From the NCBI GenBank assembly GCA_020726505.1, contig JAHLEZ010000016.1, positions 248,001 through 312,000 of the forward strand: a stretch of DNA of 64,000 bases. The letters run 5' to 3'. Positions 22,546 to 34,859 of the stretch are shown in pieces. The notes below the pieces were generated by a model that was given only the letters and a program-made list of their open reading frames with translations, had not been told where the DNA came from and did not search any database. Within the stretch, counting starts at the first letter, position 1. Every line of letters starts with the position of its first letter. The translations under genes were made by a program, and so were the position numbers. Source of the stretch: Leptodontidium sp. MPI-SDFR-AT-0119 (lineage: Eukaryota > Ascomycota > Leotiomycetes > Helotiales > Leptodontidiaceae).

Positions 22546-23379
22546 TCATGCAAATCCGGTTGCAACGGTATGCGGAGGTACAGTACTCTGCGTCTTGATG
22601 GAGGTTGAAGTTGCATCTGGCCCGTCGTTTGTGTCTTCAGAGGAGACACCCGTCCCCTGCTAGGGCGAGGCCGTGCATGCGCTGGGCTCCAGTGGAACTT
22701 CCTTTTCTCCCGATTTCCGTCAGCAGCCAATACCGTTCTTAGCTACTAGCCTTCCCCTTAAAACAGGCGCTAGTTAAATATACGCCAACTCCGATTTTCC
22801 GATTAATTGCAAGGGTACACAGTTACGGACGGTCCCAGCAAGCCTATGGCCCAGCACACGCGGTATGCTAGAACTAATTAATGTCCCAGCGCGAGTGTGC
22901 AAGGGCAGGATCAGGGCTAGGACTACAGGTGTCCTAGGACTAGATATACCGCAGTTATTTCGTATATCATGTTAAAGCTGCTTCGCTTTATAATTGTATT
23001 AGTAAGTGAAGAAAGAGCCAATGGAAGCATGTGGCGTCGTTGACGTGGTCAATGGCTGCCGGACCATGGGATAGTGCTCCTCAAATTGAATCCAGTTGAA
23101 AATCCACGTGAAATGGGAAATAAGTTTTTAGCATCCGAATGGAGTGGAGCTGAAGGAGGATTTCCACCGCGTCCGTTGAAGCGAGCACCCAGCACTTGGC
23201 GACGCCCGTACGGAAGATTACGCTCGAAATCTGCTTTGCTGGTAGGGCTTGGCCCGAGCGTGATTTCAGCATAGAAGTAAGGGTTGTCGAAGACATCGAG
23301 TTGGAACCCGAAGTGCTATAAGTCCAAGGCAACTAATGATAGCCTCCAATCCTAGACACCAGAGTGGCCGGGGCTTGAT
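22546..23379. other. Upstream region of the Zn2Cys6 gene
   Basis: No supported gene. Small frames on both strands lack domains. The stretch 22740-22990 is slightly AT-rich and could hold the promoter, but I see no distinctive site. Confidence 0.4.
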
Positions 23380-23654
23380 CAAACGAACGATCACCGTTAT
23401 TCCACGGAAGATGGAAATCGGGCAGATTACGGGAGTTGGACGCTGCCCTTCCAGGGAAGCACGTTAGGCTTCTTTACGATAATTTAATAAGGCCGGAGGC
23501 GCAAGTGTTAGCTCAACTCCGAACTGGACATTCCAAGCTGCGAGAATTCCTGTTTAGAATTGGAGCGGTAGATAGTGACCAGTGCAAATGCGGGCAAGGT
23601 AAAGAGGGTATCCCTTTGTCCGCTGAGACATTACCCAAAGCTAGTAGGGGTTAA
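23380..23654 (+). pseudogene. 3' fragment of a Tad1-type LINE
   Basis: The frame contains ALPGKHVRLLYDNL, AQVLAQLRTGHSKLREFL and DQCKCGQGKE. This is the conserved sequence just after the RNase H domain of fungal Tad1-like non-LTR retrotransposons, leading into the terminal Cys-His motif, which is cut off after GKE. Everything upstream (endonuclease, reverse transcriptase) is missing. It retains normal base composition, so it is a short orphan fragment with little RIP. No target duplication could be found. Confidence 0.75.
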
Positions 23655-23893
23655 GGGAAGAAGGCGCCGTACATAATTTTATATGCCTTTACATGGAAAT
23701 TGCTTAGTAAAGTAGATAATTTTAATGCAACACGCTCTGTCGGCAACGAATATGAACCTCCGACCTGATGGAAAGTTAAATCCTGACTGCACGTATAAGT
23801 GACAAGGCCGTTCTACCATTTGGTTTTGGGCTGCACTGCACCACTTTCGGCGTAAATGTTTCTCTAACACATCATTCAACCAACGATCTTAGA

Positions 23894-24286
23894 ATGATTG
23901 TCAAGCGCTGTCATAGCTCAAAATACCTTGGCCTCTGCGAATTTGGACAAGTTGTTGTAGATGTACACAACGCTGGGGATGTCGCATCAGATTACTCTGC
24001 ACTGGCTTTTGTAAGTGGCAACTACGAACCGAAGCCTCACCCGATCAAGGAGCTGGCTGCCTACAAAAGGCTGCATGACATCAAGGCTGGTGAAACCAAG
24101 CATGCATCACTACCAATTACTCTTGGTAGTTTGGCTCGATGGGATGAAGAAGGGAGGCAGGTTCTTTACCCTGACTGCTACGAGATCGCCATTGACACCC
24201 ATCCTGAATTGGCAGAGGTCACTTTTACTCTTACTGGGGAGCCACGGGTTCTGGAGGTTTTCCCACAGAACCAAGCCCAGGGGTAG
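23894..24286 (+). pseudogene. C-terminal fragment of a GH3 beta-xylosidase/glucosidase (Fn3-like domain)
   Basis: A 130-codon frame that matches only the last domain of family 3 glycoside hydrolases. Visible elements: VVVDVHNAGDVASDYSALAF, the PHPIKELAAYKRLHDIKAGE strand pair, LGSLARWDEEGRQVLYPDCYE, and FTLTGEP near the end. These define the fibronectin type III-like domain of fungal secreted beta-xylosidases. The catalytic (alpha/beta)8 and sandwich domains, about 600 residues, are absent upstream, and no signal peptide remains. It lies just downstream of a LINE fragment, so rearrangement may have removed the 5' part. It is unlikely to encode an active enzyme. Confidence 0.85.
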
Positions 24287-26012
24287 TACTTCTCGTCATT
24301 CTTCCGTGCTACGTTGGGTCTCGTATAGGGTGAATCAGTGTGCCAAAGGATTGTTCGGTTTCTCCAATATTTACACGAATAACTTGAACACACTAGTGTA
24401 AGATTAGAGTAATGAGATTGAAGTCCTGTGGACAGTGCGTCCATGCCCTTTCCATGTTTGTGCAATAAAATACGCCAGTATCTTTCACCTGTTTGATGAG
24501 ATTAGATGCCTGGGGCGTCGTGAGAGACCAATCTGAGCTGATATAGGCAAGGAGCTGTATCGCATATTGTGTTGAACGAGGCATGGGTAGCGTGAAAAGG
24601 CTTGAATTCGATGCCCTTCCGCGAGAGGGAGGATGAGACTCTATATCTGAATAATGATGTACAATTTTAGCTTTAGAAACGCGTGTTTTGAGGCCGTCGA
24701 CGTCATTGGGGCAGCCAGGAATAGATGTACGTGGAGCTGTCGCCTTCCTAGGCAGATTACTAGGGTGCTTCCTCTTCCTGCCCATGGTGTGCGGAGTTTG
24801 ATCTTGGTGTGATGCGGGTGGTGGTACCAGTCGCATTGTTTTACATAGAAAACGCGTGGCGAGGTACGAAAATCCGCACTTGCTGGCGATCCGAACTTGC
24901 TCTATCCGACTGTGACTGGAAGGAATGAGAGGTCCACCTTAAGAGAGCCGACGGTTATTTGGATTCTGGGGGTTCTCGCTTTGGCAGCCTGTCGTGATTT
25001 TGATGGCAGCCATTGAGAACGAGGTCTCTCTCACTTCTAGGACTGAAGTCTAGAAACCTATTAGAGAATGGATTAGGAACGGCTTTCCACCTCAAGCAAA
25101 TGTGCTTGACGCTAAACTGCTAGCACTTATCGAGTTTTCCAAGACTCTACGGTATTCGTTTGAAATTTCGATCGTGGCTTAGTAATTGTGTCGCACTGTG
25201 TATGGAGGTAAAACGCTAAAGTGGTTCATGCGTTCCCGCCCCTTCTCCGTCGCCGTCTCCGTCCGTCTACCCGACTCCATTACTTCCCTGTCCGCTCCTG
25301 TTCCGTCTCTATACGCGTGATTTTCGGATGAATAAATCCACCCCTGAAGGTTTAGGCGCACAAACAATTCAAGGCCTTGGAATCAATAAGCGAGCGGCTT
25401 TTCCTCAAGTTTGTACTTCTACCTCGGGGTAATATTCCAGTCAAGCCTTCTAGCAACTTCCTCGACAATTAGAGAAGTAGTCCAATAGAGTTATCAAATT
25501 CTAACAATTTTACTAACTTAAGTAAAGTTAGAATGCTGAGATTTTGGAATTATTACCCTAGTAACGAAGTATGTGGAAAGTACTAGAAGTATCAACCCTC
25601 GGGGGGTGGGTATATTTATCTAAAGACCACAGAATTTTCAGCTGATCCTGCTAACTGGTGGTAGTAACCTGAAGAATTTAGGGTTCCTGCCAGGTGACAC
25701 GTATGCCTGGTCTTGAACGCAGCATAATTTCCGTAACACGCAAAACATGCGCCACCACAAAGTCCAAAGGAACCTAGTTATTTTGGGAAAGGGGAAAGAA
25801 ACTACGGGATACAAGTTTCTATAGAGGCAACCTCAGCTGCTTATGGCGCATTAAAGTTCCTTGAATCCCGAATTTAATTTAAGATAACCATTAATTGACA
25901 CGATCGCTACTGTCAACTGAAAGATGCTCGTACACTAGAGCCTGCATTCGCAGCAATTTTTTTGGTTTATTTGGCTACACTCCATTGATCGGTCTATTCA
26001 TATGATACCACA
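24287..26012. other. Intergenic DNA with weak ORFs only
   Basis: A 147-codon minus-strand frame (24393-24836) has a basic N-terminal stretch but no recognisable domain, and is not called as a gene. 25370-26012 has no frame of note and supplies the upstream region of the SYLF gene. Confidence 0.4.
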
Positions 26013-27021
26013 ATGAATATGAGTTCAAACGCAAATTTCCACCCCTCTGACATGAATGAAGATGCACCTGCATACTCGCCTCCAGAGGCAAATTATCAGC
26101 AGAATTACACCTATCCGCAACCACCACCATCACCAGCACAACCTCAATCGAGTTCAGATGGGGTGACAAATGTTGGCAAGGCTAGCATATTCCGGACTTG
26201 TATGGACAAGATTGGAGAGCCTCTCAACAAGCTTAGCAACAAATTGGGCAGCGAAGCCTTCTGGCCGACCTCGATGGATAAAGAGTGCAACAAGGCAGCG
26301 AGGATATTAGCATCCTTCTGCAGTACGTAAGCCCATCGATGCTATGATTTAATTCACATGTAACCGAGAACAGTATTAACACATGTTAGAAGACGAATCT
26401 AGTAACGAGCAAGCATATCATGCCGATGAAGGACCCAAAGAGAAGCCAAAAGTTCTCATCAAAATCCCCCAAAAAGTCATCCAGAACGCAGTTGGCCTCG
26501 CTATCTTCACGACGATGCGCACAGGAATGGGGTTCTCTACTTCTGGCGGCGCTGGCGTTCTGATAGGCAGGCTGGGAGATGGATCATGGTCTCCACCTTC
26601 AGGCATCCACGTTCAAACTGTCGGATTGGGGTGGATGGCGGGCTTGGATGTTTACGACTGCGTCGTGGTTATCAACAGTTATAAAGCTCTGGAAGCCTTT
26701 CAGCGAGTACGTGTCACGCTTGGGGGAGAAATCAGTGTTGTTGCTGGTCCTGTCGGGGTGGGTGGAATTTTGGAAAGCAATGCCGACTTTCGGAAAGGCA
26801 AGTACCATGAGCCTGTCTTTACCTATGTGAAGTCTCGCGGCCTCTATGCTGGAGTACAGATTGATGGAACGATAATCATCGAACGGAATAATGAGAATGC
26901 CAGGTTTTATGGCGAGGAGGTTCGTGTCCAGCAGATATTGGCTGGCCAAGTGAGGAATGTGCCTCTCTCAGCTTCACTACTTATACAGATGATCAGGAAA
27001 ATAGAATCGGCATTGCCTTAG
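26013..27021 (+). CDS. SYLF-domain (Ysc84/SH3YL1-type) lipid-binding protein
   Basis: Two exons, 26013-26322 and 26390-27021, with a 67-bp GT-AG intron (donor GTACGT, branch-like ATTAAC) whose removal gives ASFCKDESSNEQ. This restores the conserved phrase before the domain. Predicted length is 313 residues. Residues 1-50 are Pro/Gln/Ser-rich. The SYLF domain follows: KIPQKVIQNAVGLAIFTTMRTG, SGGAGVLIGRLGDGSWSPPSGI, YDCVVVINSYKALEAF, TLGGEISVVAGPVG, and the SRGLYAGVQIDGTIIIER signature. Family members bind phosphoinositides and work with actin at endocytic sites (yeast Ysc84/Lsb3). This one lacks the SH3 domain found in Ysc84, as do many filamentous-fungal members. It looks intact. Confidence 0.92.
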
Positions 27022-30000
27022 GCTTATCGCAATTTTTAATTAGATATTCACAGATCCTACTTTCCACAGCACTTCAGTCTGCAATAATATAACTCTACAT
27101 CGATCCCTTTCACTCTTCCACGTCGCCACTTGCACTGTCTTAGACAGAGGGTGTGACATAGGTAGCATGGCGACACCGTGGCCCAAGTGGTAGCATAGCC
27201 CAACGACCCCCGTGAGCATGCTACATAACTTACTTACCTCAGCGATTACCTTAGGAAAGCATTTGCCTATATCGACTCCGCAGAGGATCAGCAAGTGCCA
27301 AACGCCACTAGTAATATTGTGCTCTTGTTTGGGCACGCCGCACCATATACTGGATGTTAGCCCGAACCGTGCTCGTACGGATTAGACGGAAGTCAGAGAT
27401 ATGCATCACCTCACGCAATTCGTTTAGTCGAATGGGTGGGGGTGTATCCGTTAGTAAGATTATTAGGCATTAGAGCACTTGAAGATGACTTAGTTGCTGT
27501 AGCTTTGGCTAGTAATTATTAGCTGTTAATAAGAGATGACATTTATTAAGTATTACCTGGCGAAGTAGCTTTCTTTTCCGAAGCATTGATCTATACGTAA
27601 TAAACCCGATTGTTGCTGCCCAGTTAGCGCTGACTACGACTACGAGGGCATACCACGTCTTTCCTTAGTGCCAGATGATATGCTCGATATGTGTAAGTCA
27701 GAGCCGCCGTACGTAGTTCTTCTTAAGTGTATTAAACGGTGCTATTATAATGCTAACTCTCGGGTTCGGTAATACTATAGTAAGTGTAAATATTAGCGTT
27801 TTATTACCCTTAGTTAGTAACACCATAATTAGTAAAGTCTATTAGTTTAGTATAGTATAGATAACCTTTCTTTATTTATTTAAACGGAATTTAGGCTCTT
27901 CTTAGCTTAGCACCTTCTTTAGCCCCGTATAAATCTCTTCTCTAGAGTAGACGGGGACGATAATTAATAGTAAAATACCAGTCGTTAGCACTTTAGATTG
28001 TAGCTAACTTAGAAATACTATTGTCTGAAGCCTGATGGCCCGTACTTAGTGAAAAGAAGAGATTTGGTGTAAATAATGATTCTATTATAAAGGGGATTTT
28101 TAGGTTTATATAACTACTTTAGCTTATACGTGTGTATTTGCCTAGATAGCCTAATTATGCAAATACAAGCTTAAACGAGTCTTTATTAAATATAATTACT
28201 TTTAGTAATTCAAGATGTAAAGCTTAGAGCTTTGTACAACTATTGTTTTAGCTTAGGAAAGTCGTGTATTAAAAGCCTTGGATTTTATGATTATAACTTA
28301 TAAAAGTTAAAGCTTTATATTAGACGTATATAGCTTATTTAAGTTATTTCCAGCCAATTTAAGCCTAAAATAAGCTTTATTAAGTTTATAAGCGAGTTTA
28401 AGTGAGGTAATTAAGTTATATACTTAATATAATCTTATAATAATTAAATTTGTATAATTATTTTAGTAAATTATAAATCTTATTAAGCTTTAAAAGTGTA
28501 TTTAAGAAAGTAATATAATATTATTAATTGTACAAAATATTCAAGCTATTATAAGGTTTCAATTATTAAAATACTTATAATAAAATTATTACGTATTAAC
28601 GTTATTTTTTAACTTTCTTATTTATAATTTAATTTTAATTATTTTTTAATTAAATTATAAGTCTTTTTATACTTTATAAATATATTTAAGAAATTATTAT
28701 AATACTATTTATTATATAATAAGTTTAAACTATTATAAGGATTTATTATTAAGACGCTTATAATAACCCCCTATTTTTAATACTAAGGCCTTATAACGAC
28801 CTTACACCACGACAAAATCTCACGGCTTATAATATTAAGGTTCCTATCTTACTAAAGATCTTAAATATCACAATACTAAGAATACGACACCAATTATATT
28901 ATATAGCTTTAGTGTTTTATTTTAGTAATATTATAATACTTTAATATTAATATTTTATTAATAATTACTCTATATTAACAATTCATAGGTCGTCCTCTAT
29001 ACTACTCTAGGCTCCTTCAAATCCAGCTTTCACAAGTTTATTAATCTCATCTTATTTCTTATGGTGCTTTCTTTAGATCGCTAGGATTCTTTAGTTTTTT
29101 TATATATATATTATATTTCAATTTTTCTATTACCTAATCGTTTTGAAGTTTCTCGATGCGTTCTGGACTAGCTTAATTGTTCGTCGCTTTATACAAATAA
29201 AGCTCCGTGATCGCAGATGTAAGTTTTAGTTAAATTTGGGTTTTTTTCTTTAATAATTTCGCTTACTCTTTGATATTATTCTTCTTCTTAATATTTGTTT
29301 GCACTTTATAAAGTTTATTCCGCACTTTTTCCTTTTTTCTTCGTAAATTATTAAGAGGGGTATTTAAGCATATTACTAGTTTTATTAAATATAATTTTGG
29401 ATCGTTTATATTTTACTCTTGTCGTGCAGGCACGGGCTGACGCTCGGTTAGTTGTGCACTATGCTAGTTTTGGATTCTGCCAGCGTATACCGCTTTCAGG
29501 AGAACAACGTGTTCCCCTGAATTCCTCATGTATTCTAGACAACAATTAAGCACTTCAATTCTCCCTACGTTGATCGCAAGGCTCTACTCCACTTCTGCAC
29601 CACAACTCTTAAATAAGATAAGATAATATTTTAAAATTATTAAGCTTCGTATTAAGCTTTACGTAAAGTTGTTTTTATTATCTTCTTAATTACCTGTTGT
29701 ATTCCTTAACTTAAGATCTTTTTCTTAGTGTTTCGAAAACCTTTATTAAGATTATTTAATATTTCTTTTAAATCTTTAATTTTGCTATACTTATTATTAC
29801 TATAGCTTATTAAATATGACTTATAAAGGCTTAGCATTTTTAATATCTTAAAGTACGACGGCTCCGTAGTAATAACTACCTTAAGAATATCCTCGATCTC
29901 GTTTATATGCATATTATTAGGAATAACTATATTAAACCGGCCTAATAAACTTCTTTAAGTATAATATAAGTATTTTCGCAAGTTATAATAGTAGCGTATT

Positions 30001-30928
30001 ACGTTATTAAGTTAAATAATATGAAATAAAGATCTTGTACTTTTAAACCCTTCGTTAAATTTTTAAATTTAATAATAATATTACTATCGTTAAGCGACTT
30101 AAGTAATATAATATTAAATACCAAAAAATCTTTTGGTCTTGGGTTTCGTTTATTAACCTAATCACGAAGTTATAATGTGCGAGCCTTCATAGATATATTA
30201 ATATTATTCTCGTTGTATATTTGCTCGAATCAGCGGGAATCGAAAGGGAATATTGCAATAGCGTGCTAATTGAGTTTGTAATCTTATAATGCGGTTTTAT
30301 TAAGATTACTTAAAATATTACACTCGCATTATCATTAGAAGATTAAATTATTAGGTTAAATAAATTAGGTTACTCGTTACTTAATTATATAAGTTATTAT
30401 TAGTATTGAGATGTTAGTGATTTTATCCCCGTTTTAGGGGTAATATAGTCGCTGTTTTACTAACCCTTTCCACCTCGCTTAGGCGCTCGAACATTAAGCT
30501 ACGAGCTCTAGCGCATTAGCCCACACGCCGCCTTAAGCACCTTCTAACTGACAAATTCTCCCTCGCCTATTCTAAGTCAATAACTATAACTATTAGAATA
30601 GTAAGAGTTAACCACGACGAAAGGTTATTTATATAAGGGGCCCTAATACTCTATTAAGGATATATTTAAATTATTAGTCTCGCCGTCATTTTTCTCTTAT
30701 TACCCTCTTTACTTATTACCTCCTTACCATCGAATTCTTCTTCCTTTATTCTAGTTCCTGTACCCTTTTATATTCTTAAACTACTAATTAAGGATTTATA
30801 AACTCGCACGATTAACGTATCGCTAGACTAGTTACACACTATAATAGGTGCCTTTAATTCCTTAAACACTATTACCCCACACTTAAAGCTACTAAGGAAA
30901 CGAAGTAGTACAAGTAATATAAAGTAAT
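27022..30928. other. AT-rich gene-free stretch
   Basis: The first 300 bp is the 3' flank of the SYLF gene. From about 27.7 kb the DNA is strongly AT-rich and stop-filled. A 68-codon minus-strand frame at 29706-29912 (helix-rich, EIEDILKVVITTEPS) is probably a scrap of a degraded element; I do not recognise it. A short normal-composition patch lies at 29405-29590 with no gene. No terminal repeats were found. Confidence 0.4.
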
Positions 30929-31193
30929 TGTTGGTCCACAGGTCCCTGCATGAACATACTTTGGTCTGGAAAAGGGGGTGCAGTCAAGATCAGGGGTCAG
31001 AACCTAGTCGGACTAGGTTCAGATGACATTCGGTAGGGTTTCGCAGGGGTTCCGCAGTATATAGTCTGGCCCTCCTCGCACTCTCTTAGAAATACATAAA
31101 TTTTAAACCATACATTTATTACTCTGTCGCCATACTCGCATTAGAATATATTCACACATGCGGTGTGGTACATGAACCGGTACTACACCGACA
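30929..31193 (+). mobile_element. Solo LTR (family A)
   Basis: 265 bp, starting TGTTGGTCCACAGG and ending CACCGACA, with a perfect 5-bp TSD GTAAT (30924-30928 and 31194-31198). A TATATA box lies about 150 bp in. It matches the reverse complement of 2059-2304, so the two solo LTRs are the same family in opposite orientations. It sits about 145 bp upstream of the DUF3435 pseudogene start. Confidence 0.9.
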
Positions 31194-32256
31194 GTAATAT
31201 AACTTAGGATTAACTCCTTATAACGTCGTGAACAATCCTCTTTTTAGGACAATATTGTCTTTAACTGTCTAAGAAGTTTAACGTTATAATAATTAATAAT
31301 CTTCATTATATCCTTAGTATTACTACTAAGCGGCAGTATGTCTCTTCTATTATAAAAGCTGCCTTAACGTCACGCCCAGCGTAGGACTCTTTACTATAGC
31401 CGTTATAAAACCCCTTTATTAGATTTATTTAGTACTGAGAATCCTTAAGTAATCAAACTGTAGGCTAAGAAAAGGCAGAAAGTACTTATTTCTAATGTTA
31501 ACGACTTTAGCGCCGCCTCTAATTCTGACTCTAATTCTAACTCTGAGTCTAACTCTGGCTACAGCTCTAACCGTTACCTCGATTCAGCCGAGAATTATCA
31601 GAAGATTAGGGCCGAGTTCGTAGTCGCCGGCCTAAATCTAATAAACCCCTATAACAAAACAAAGGCGATAATGAAAAAAGAAGAATAAATGTAGAAACTA
31701 TAAGTCGTTATTATCGTTTAACATTATATACTTACTAATGGCGGCACTTTAAGTATTATAAGAAAATAAGGAAGAGAGATTTAGTGACTACTCTTAAAGT
31801 GTAACTACGGAAGACTTTAAGACTTTCTTTATTTAGTAGAAGGAAAAGAAGAATTCGCGTATTAAGAGGCAAGTAATTATGTCTACGTACTAGTACGTAC
31901 TTAACATGAACTATTAACACATAATAAAGCGCTATATAAATAAGGGGATTCTAGTAGACCTCTATAATGTTTATTATTAGTCTTTTTTTAGAAAATTAAT
32001 AATACTAATAAATTTATAGTGGATTCCTATACTCGGTCTTGATAATTCAGAAGTCGAGAAGTCTGCTTTATATATAAAGGACCTATTTATTCTTTAAAAC
32101 AATCTCTAAGTTCGTGATCAAGAGAAATTTCCTTATAAAAGACTTTAAGTACAGGAGTCCCCGATTAACATTTTCGCTAGCTGTACGTTTATAAGGCTTA
32201 TAGCTTTAGTTAAGAAGATACCCCTCTTGTACAAAGATATTAAGTTTTAAGTCTTT

Positions 32257-32545
32257 TGTGAGAATAGGTGAGCCAATCAGAAGAGAGGAAGCGCAGTAGG
32301 TGAACACGTGATTAGAGACAAAGTAGATTGCTTGCTTGAGAGAAGAGCCATAAGGGCTCTTCGGTAGTTATATACACAATAATAGCTTCTCTAGAAGCTT
32401 CGATAACTACGTAATCGACTTCTCTAGAAGATTCGACTACGTAATCGAATACGAGAGTAATTTCCGAGCCGCGTAAGCAGTGGAGATTACTTCGGCTGTT
32501 CTCTAGCGTAGAATCGGCACGAGTTACCGAAGTCAAAATCCAACA
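32257..32545 (+). mobile_element. Solo LTR (family B) inside the DUF3435 gene
   Basis: 289 bp, beginning TGTGAGAATAGG and ending AATCCAACA, flanked by a perfect TSD TCTTT (32252-32256 and 32546-32550). The interior has an imperfect tandem repeat (32386-32418 and 32419-32448) built from CTTCTCTAGAAG and CTACGTAATCGA. Removing it with one TSD joins DIKF-VF to LPLIKGQRPTIRLILN in one frame. Its base composition is normal and CA-containing, unlike the gene it interrupts. Orientation is uncertain. Confidence 0.88.
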
Positions 32546-32970
32546 TCTTTCTTCCCTTAATAAAAGGACAGCGGCCTACTATACGACTCATCCTTAACCT
32601 TTAACACATTAAGTAGTTAGGTAGAAAGAAGAAACTATAAGTGTATATTTATTTTCCTTTTAATACTTACTTAAATTGTTTAATCTTATATAAGAAAAAG
32701 TTCACGTTTTATAATAATAAAAGTATAATTTGCTACCTAGTCATATTTATTATGGCTTTAGCTATTATAAATAACGTATTTAAGAATAAATTTACAGTAC
32801 TATAACAAATCTACGATCTTGTTATTCCAAAAGGAATAGACTATATTCGTTTAAAATAGGACGACGACTAAGTAAAACGACTTATTTTCTATGACGTTAA
32901 GTATACGCTAATTAAAGTCCAGATATTAAAGACGAAATCATTTATATACAAGAAGCACCAGTACTACTTT

Positions 32971-33579
32971 TGTGACGACCTACGATGCGCCTCGTATTCT
33001 AACCGACACGGGCTCGTAGCATCGCTGGCTATGCGACGGCGCTAAGCCCAATAAGGAAGACTAGGTCACTGTTACGGCTGGCAAGAGGTTAATACGGCGA
33101 GTTGACTCTAGCTGTGTATTTAGGCCTCTAGCTACGCTCAGAATCGAGAAGAAAAGACAAGGAGGAAAGGAGAGCTCTCCGTAAGGGAGGGCTCGAGTAT
33201 ATATATATGAAGGACCCTTCTAATGGGGCCTAGCGTAGTCGAGTGCCATTCACGTCAACATGTCGCAGGCTCGCCACCTAGTCTTCCCTATTAGGCTTAG
33301 CGCCGTCGCATAGCCAGCGATGCTACGAGCCCGTGTCGGTTAGGATACGAGGCGCATCGTAGGTCGTAACAGTGACGAGCCTGCGACATGTTGACGTGAA
33401 TGGCACTCGACTACGCTAGGCCCCATTAGGAGGGTCCTTCATGTATATATACTCGAGCCCTCCCTTACGGAGAGCTCTCCTTTCCTCCTTGTCTTTTCTT
33501 CTCGATTCTGAGCGTAGCTAGAGGCCTAAATACACAGCTAGAGTTAACTCGCCGTATTAACCTCTTGTCAGCCGTAACA
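32971..33579. mobile_element. 609-bp TG...CA element made of two modules in both orientations
   Basis: Starts TGTGACGACC and ends GCCGTAACA, with a perfect TSD ACTTT (32966-32970 and 33580-33584). It has four blocks: module Y' (32971-33069), module L (33070-33276, 207 bp, TGTTACGG...CGCCA), Y' inverted (33277-33372) and L inverted (33373-33579, 207 bp). The L copies differ at only a few sites. L carries a TATATA stretch and resembles a short LTR, and Y is about the length of the internal region of a TRIM-type miniature retroelement, but in a TRIM the LTRs would be direct. It interrupts the DUF3435 gene between QYYF and IRLGR. No protein is encoded and there is no RIP-like decay. Confidence 0.8.
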
Positions 33580-34584
33580 ACTTTATTCGTCTTGGCCGCA
33601 CCTGTTATTTTAAGAAACGGCTCTAATAATATAACTTATAAAGAGGATCCGAGAAACAGTTAAATAGTAAGAACAATCTTCTATATAACCCTTACTAATA
33701 TAAATTTACTAAAGGCGAATAATATAAAGGTATTAACCCCCGAGGAGAGAAGACATACTATAGGAAATAATAAAGACGTATATAAACGACATTATATACC
33801 TTCGTTTATTAACGCCGACTATTAAGCTATTTACCTTAGAACCACTCGCTACGAGGATCTTATTCGAGCTATTAGCCGCCTTAAACGTTATAATAATACC
33901 CCGAATAAACTAAATAACACACAAAAAAAGGAGATTTCGAACGATTTATATATCCTAAAAAAGGTAAAAGCCTAAAAGAGCTACGCGCTTAAGATAAAAG
34001 AAGACGGCTACTCTATAATCAAGGCAGCTAAAGGTACGTTCTAGTATAAGAAATACTACAAAGCTTAATACAAGATTAACTATAAGAAAAATAAATTAAG
34101 AAATAAGCTACTCGACAATACAATTAATAACTTCCAAGAAACCGTTCACGTTAATAAAGTAAATCGCTAAATATAGGACATTCTTCCCGATATAGAAGTG
34201 CTCACGCCGTCGATTATTGAGTATGAGCTCGAGGAGCGGGCTATAGTAGCTAAGTTACTCTTTTAACCGCTTAATAAGCTTTATAAAGATTAGGTTTTCG
34301 ATATACGAGTCTAACTTGTTTATACTCTAGCATAGCTTTACCACCGCTAAGAAACGCCTCGCTAGTTCAAAGCAGTATAATTAAAGCGGCATTCTAAGAA
34401 AAGCCATTCGTATATTAGTATAAGTACTAATAATGACGACAAGATTTCCTAGGAAGAAGGAAGTAATACACTAGTAAGAGTTCAGGGGACACAGATAGTA
34501 AACAACAGGCTACATATAGACTTCACATTATATTGCCCATTTTGCAAATAAGGTCTATTTTCACGTAAAGATAGTCTAGGGAGG

Positions 34585-34763
34585 TGTAATGGCACGTGCC
34601 CTAGCGCTTACTCCCTGTATATATGCGTGTAGAGTGGGGAAGAGATAACCTTCCCTCCTTAGCAATTAGCTTCTATATCATACAGTATCACCAGCTATTA
34701 TTCAGTGCCTCTCTAGCTATTCTATTGTGTCAAAGTCACCTCAGCGTGCTAGTAATCATTACA
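34585..34763 (+). repeat. 5' LTR of the chromovirus
   Basis: Starts TGTAATGGCACGTG, ends CATTACA. Contains TATATATGCG promoter-like sequence. Nearly identical to the 3' copy, with differences that are mainly C/T or G/A. Confidence 0.93.
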
Positions 34764-34859
34764 TTCTAATTGCTTTTCTCTTACCGCTGGCCTAACTATT
34801 ACACGATAGTTCAAGCTAGAGAACCCTCATCCGCGGCGCCCGGTGGCCCTAGACCACAG

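Noticed and set aside
23720..23815. tRNA-like or SINE-like sequence on the minus strand (box A-like TGGTAGAACGG and box B-like GGTTCATATTC)
   Set aside because: The arms do not pair into a cloverleaf and box B deviates from GGTTCGANTCC at several places; may be a tRNA-derived SINE scrap but I cannot support it.
24393..24836. 147-codon minus-strand ORF
   Set aside because: No domain, no intron signals, no neighbours to support it; basic N-terminus could be chance.
32971..33579. Foldback-type DNA transposon
   Set aside because: TG...CA ends with a 5-bp TSD and the L module's LTR-like features point to integrase-type insertion, and the four-block order is not a simple long inverted repeat.
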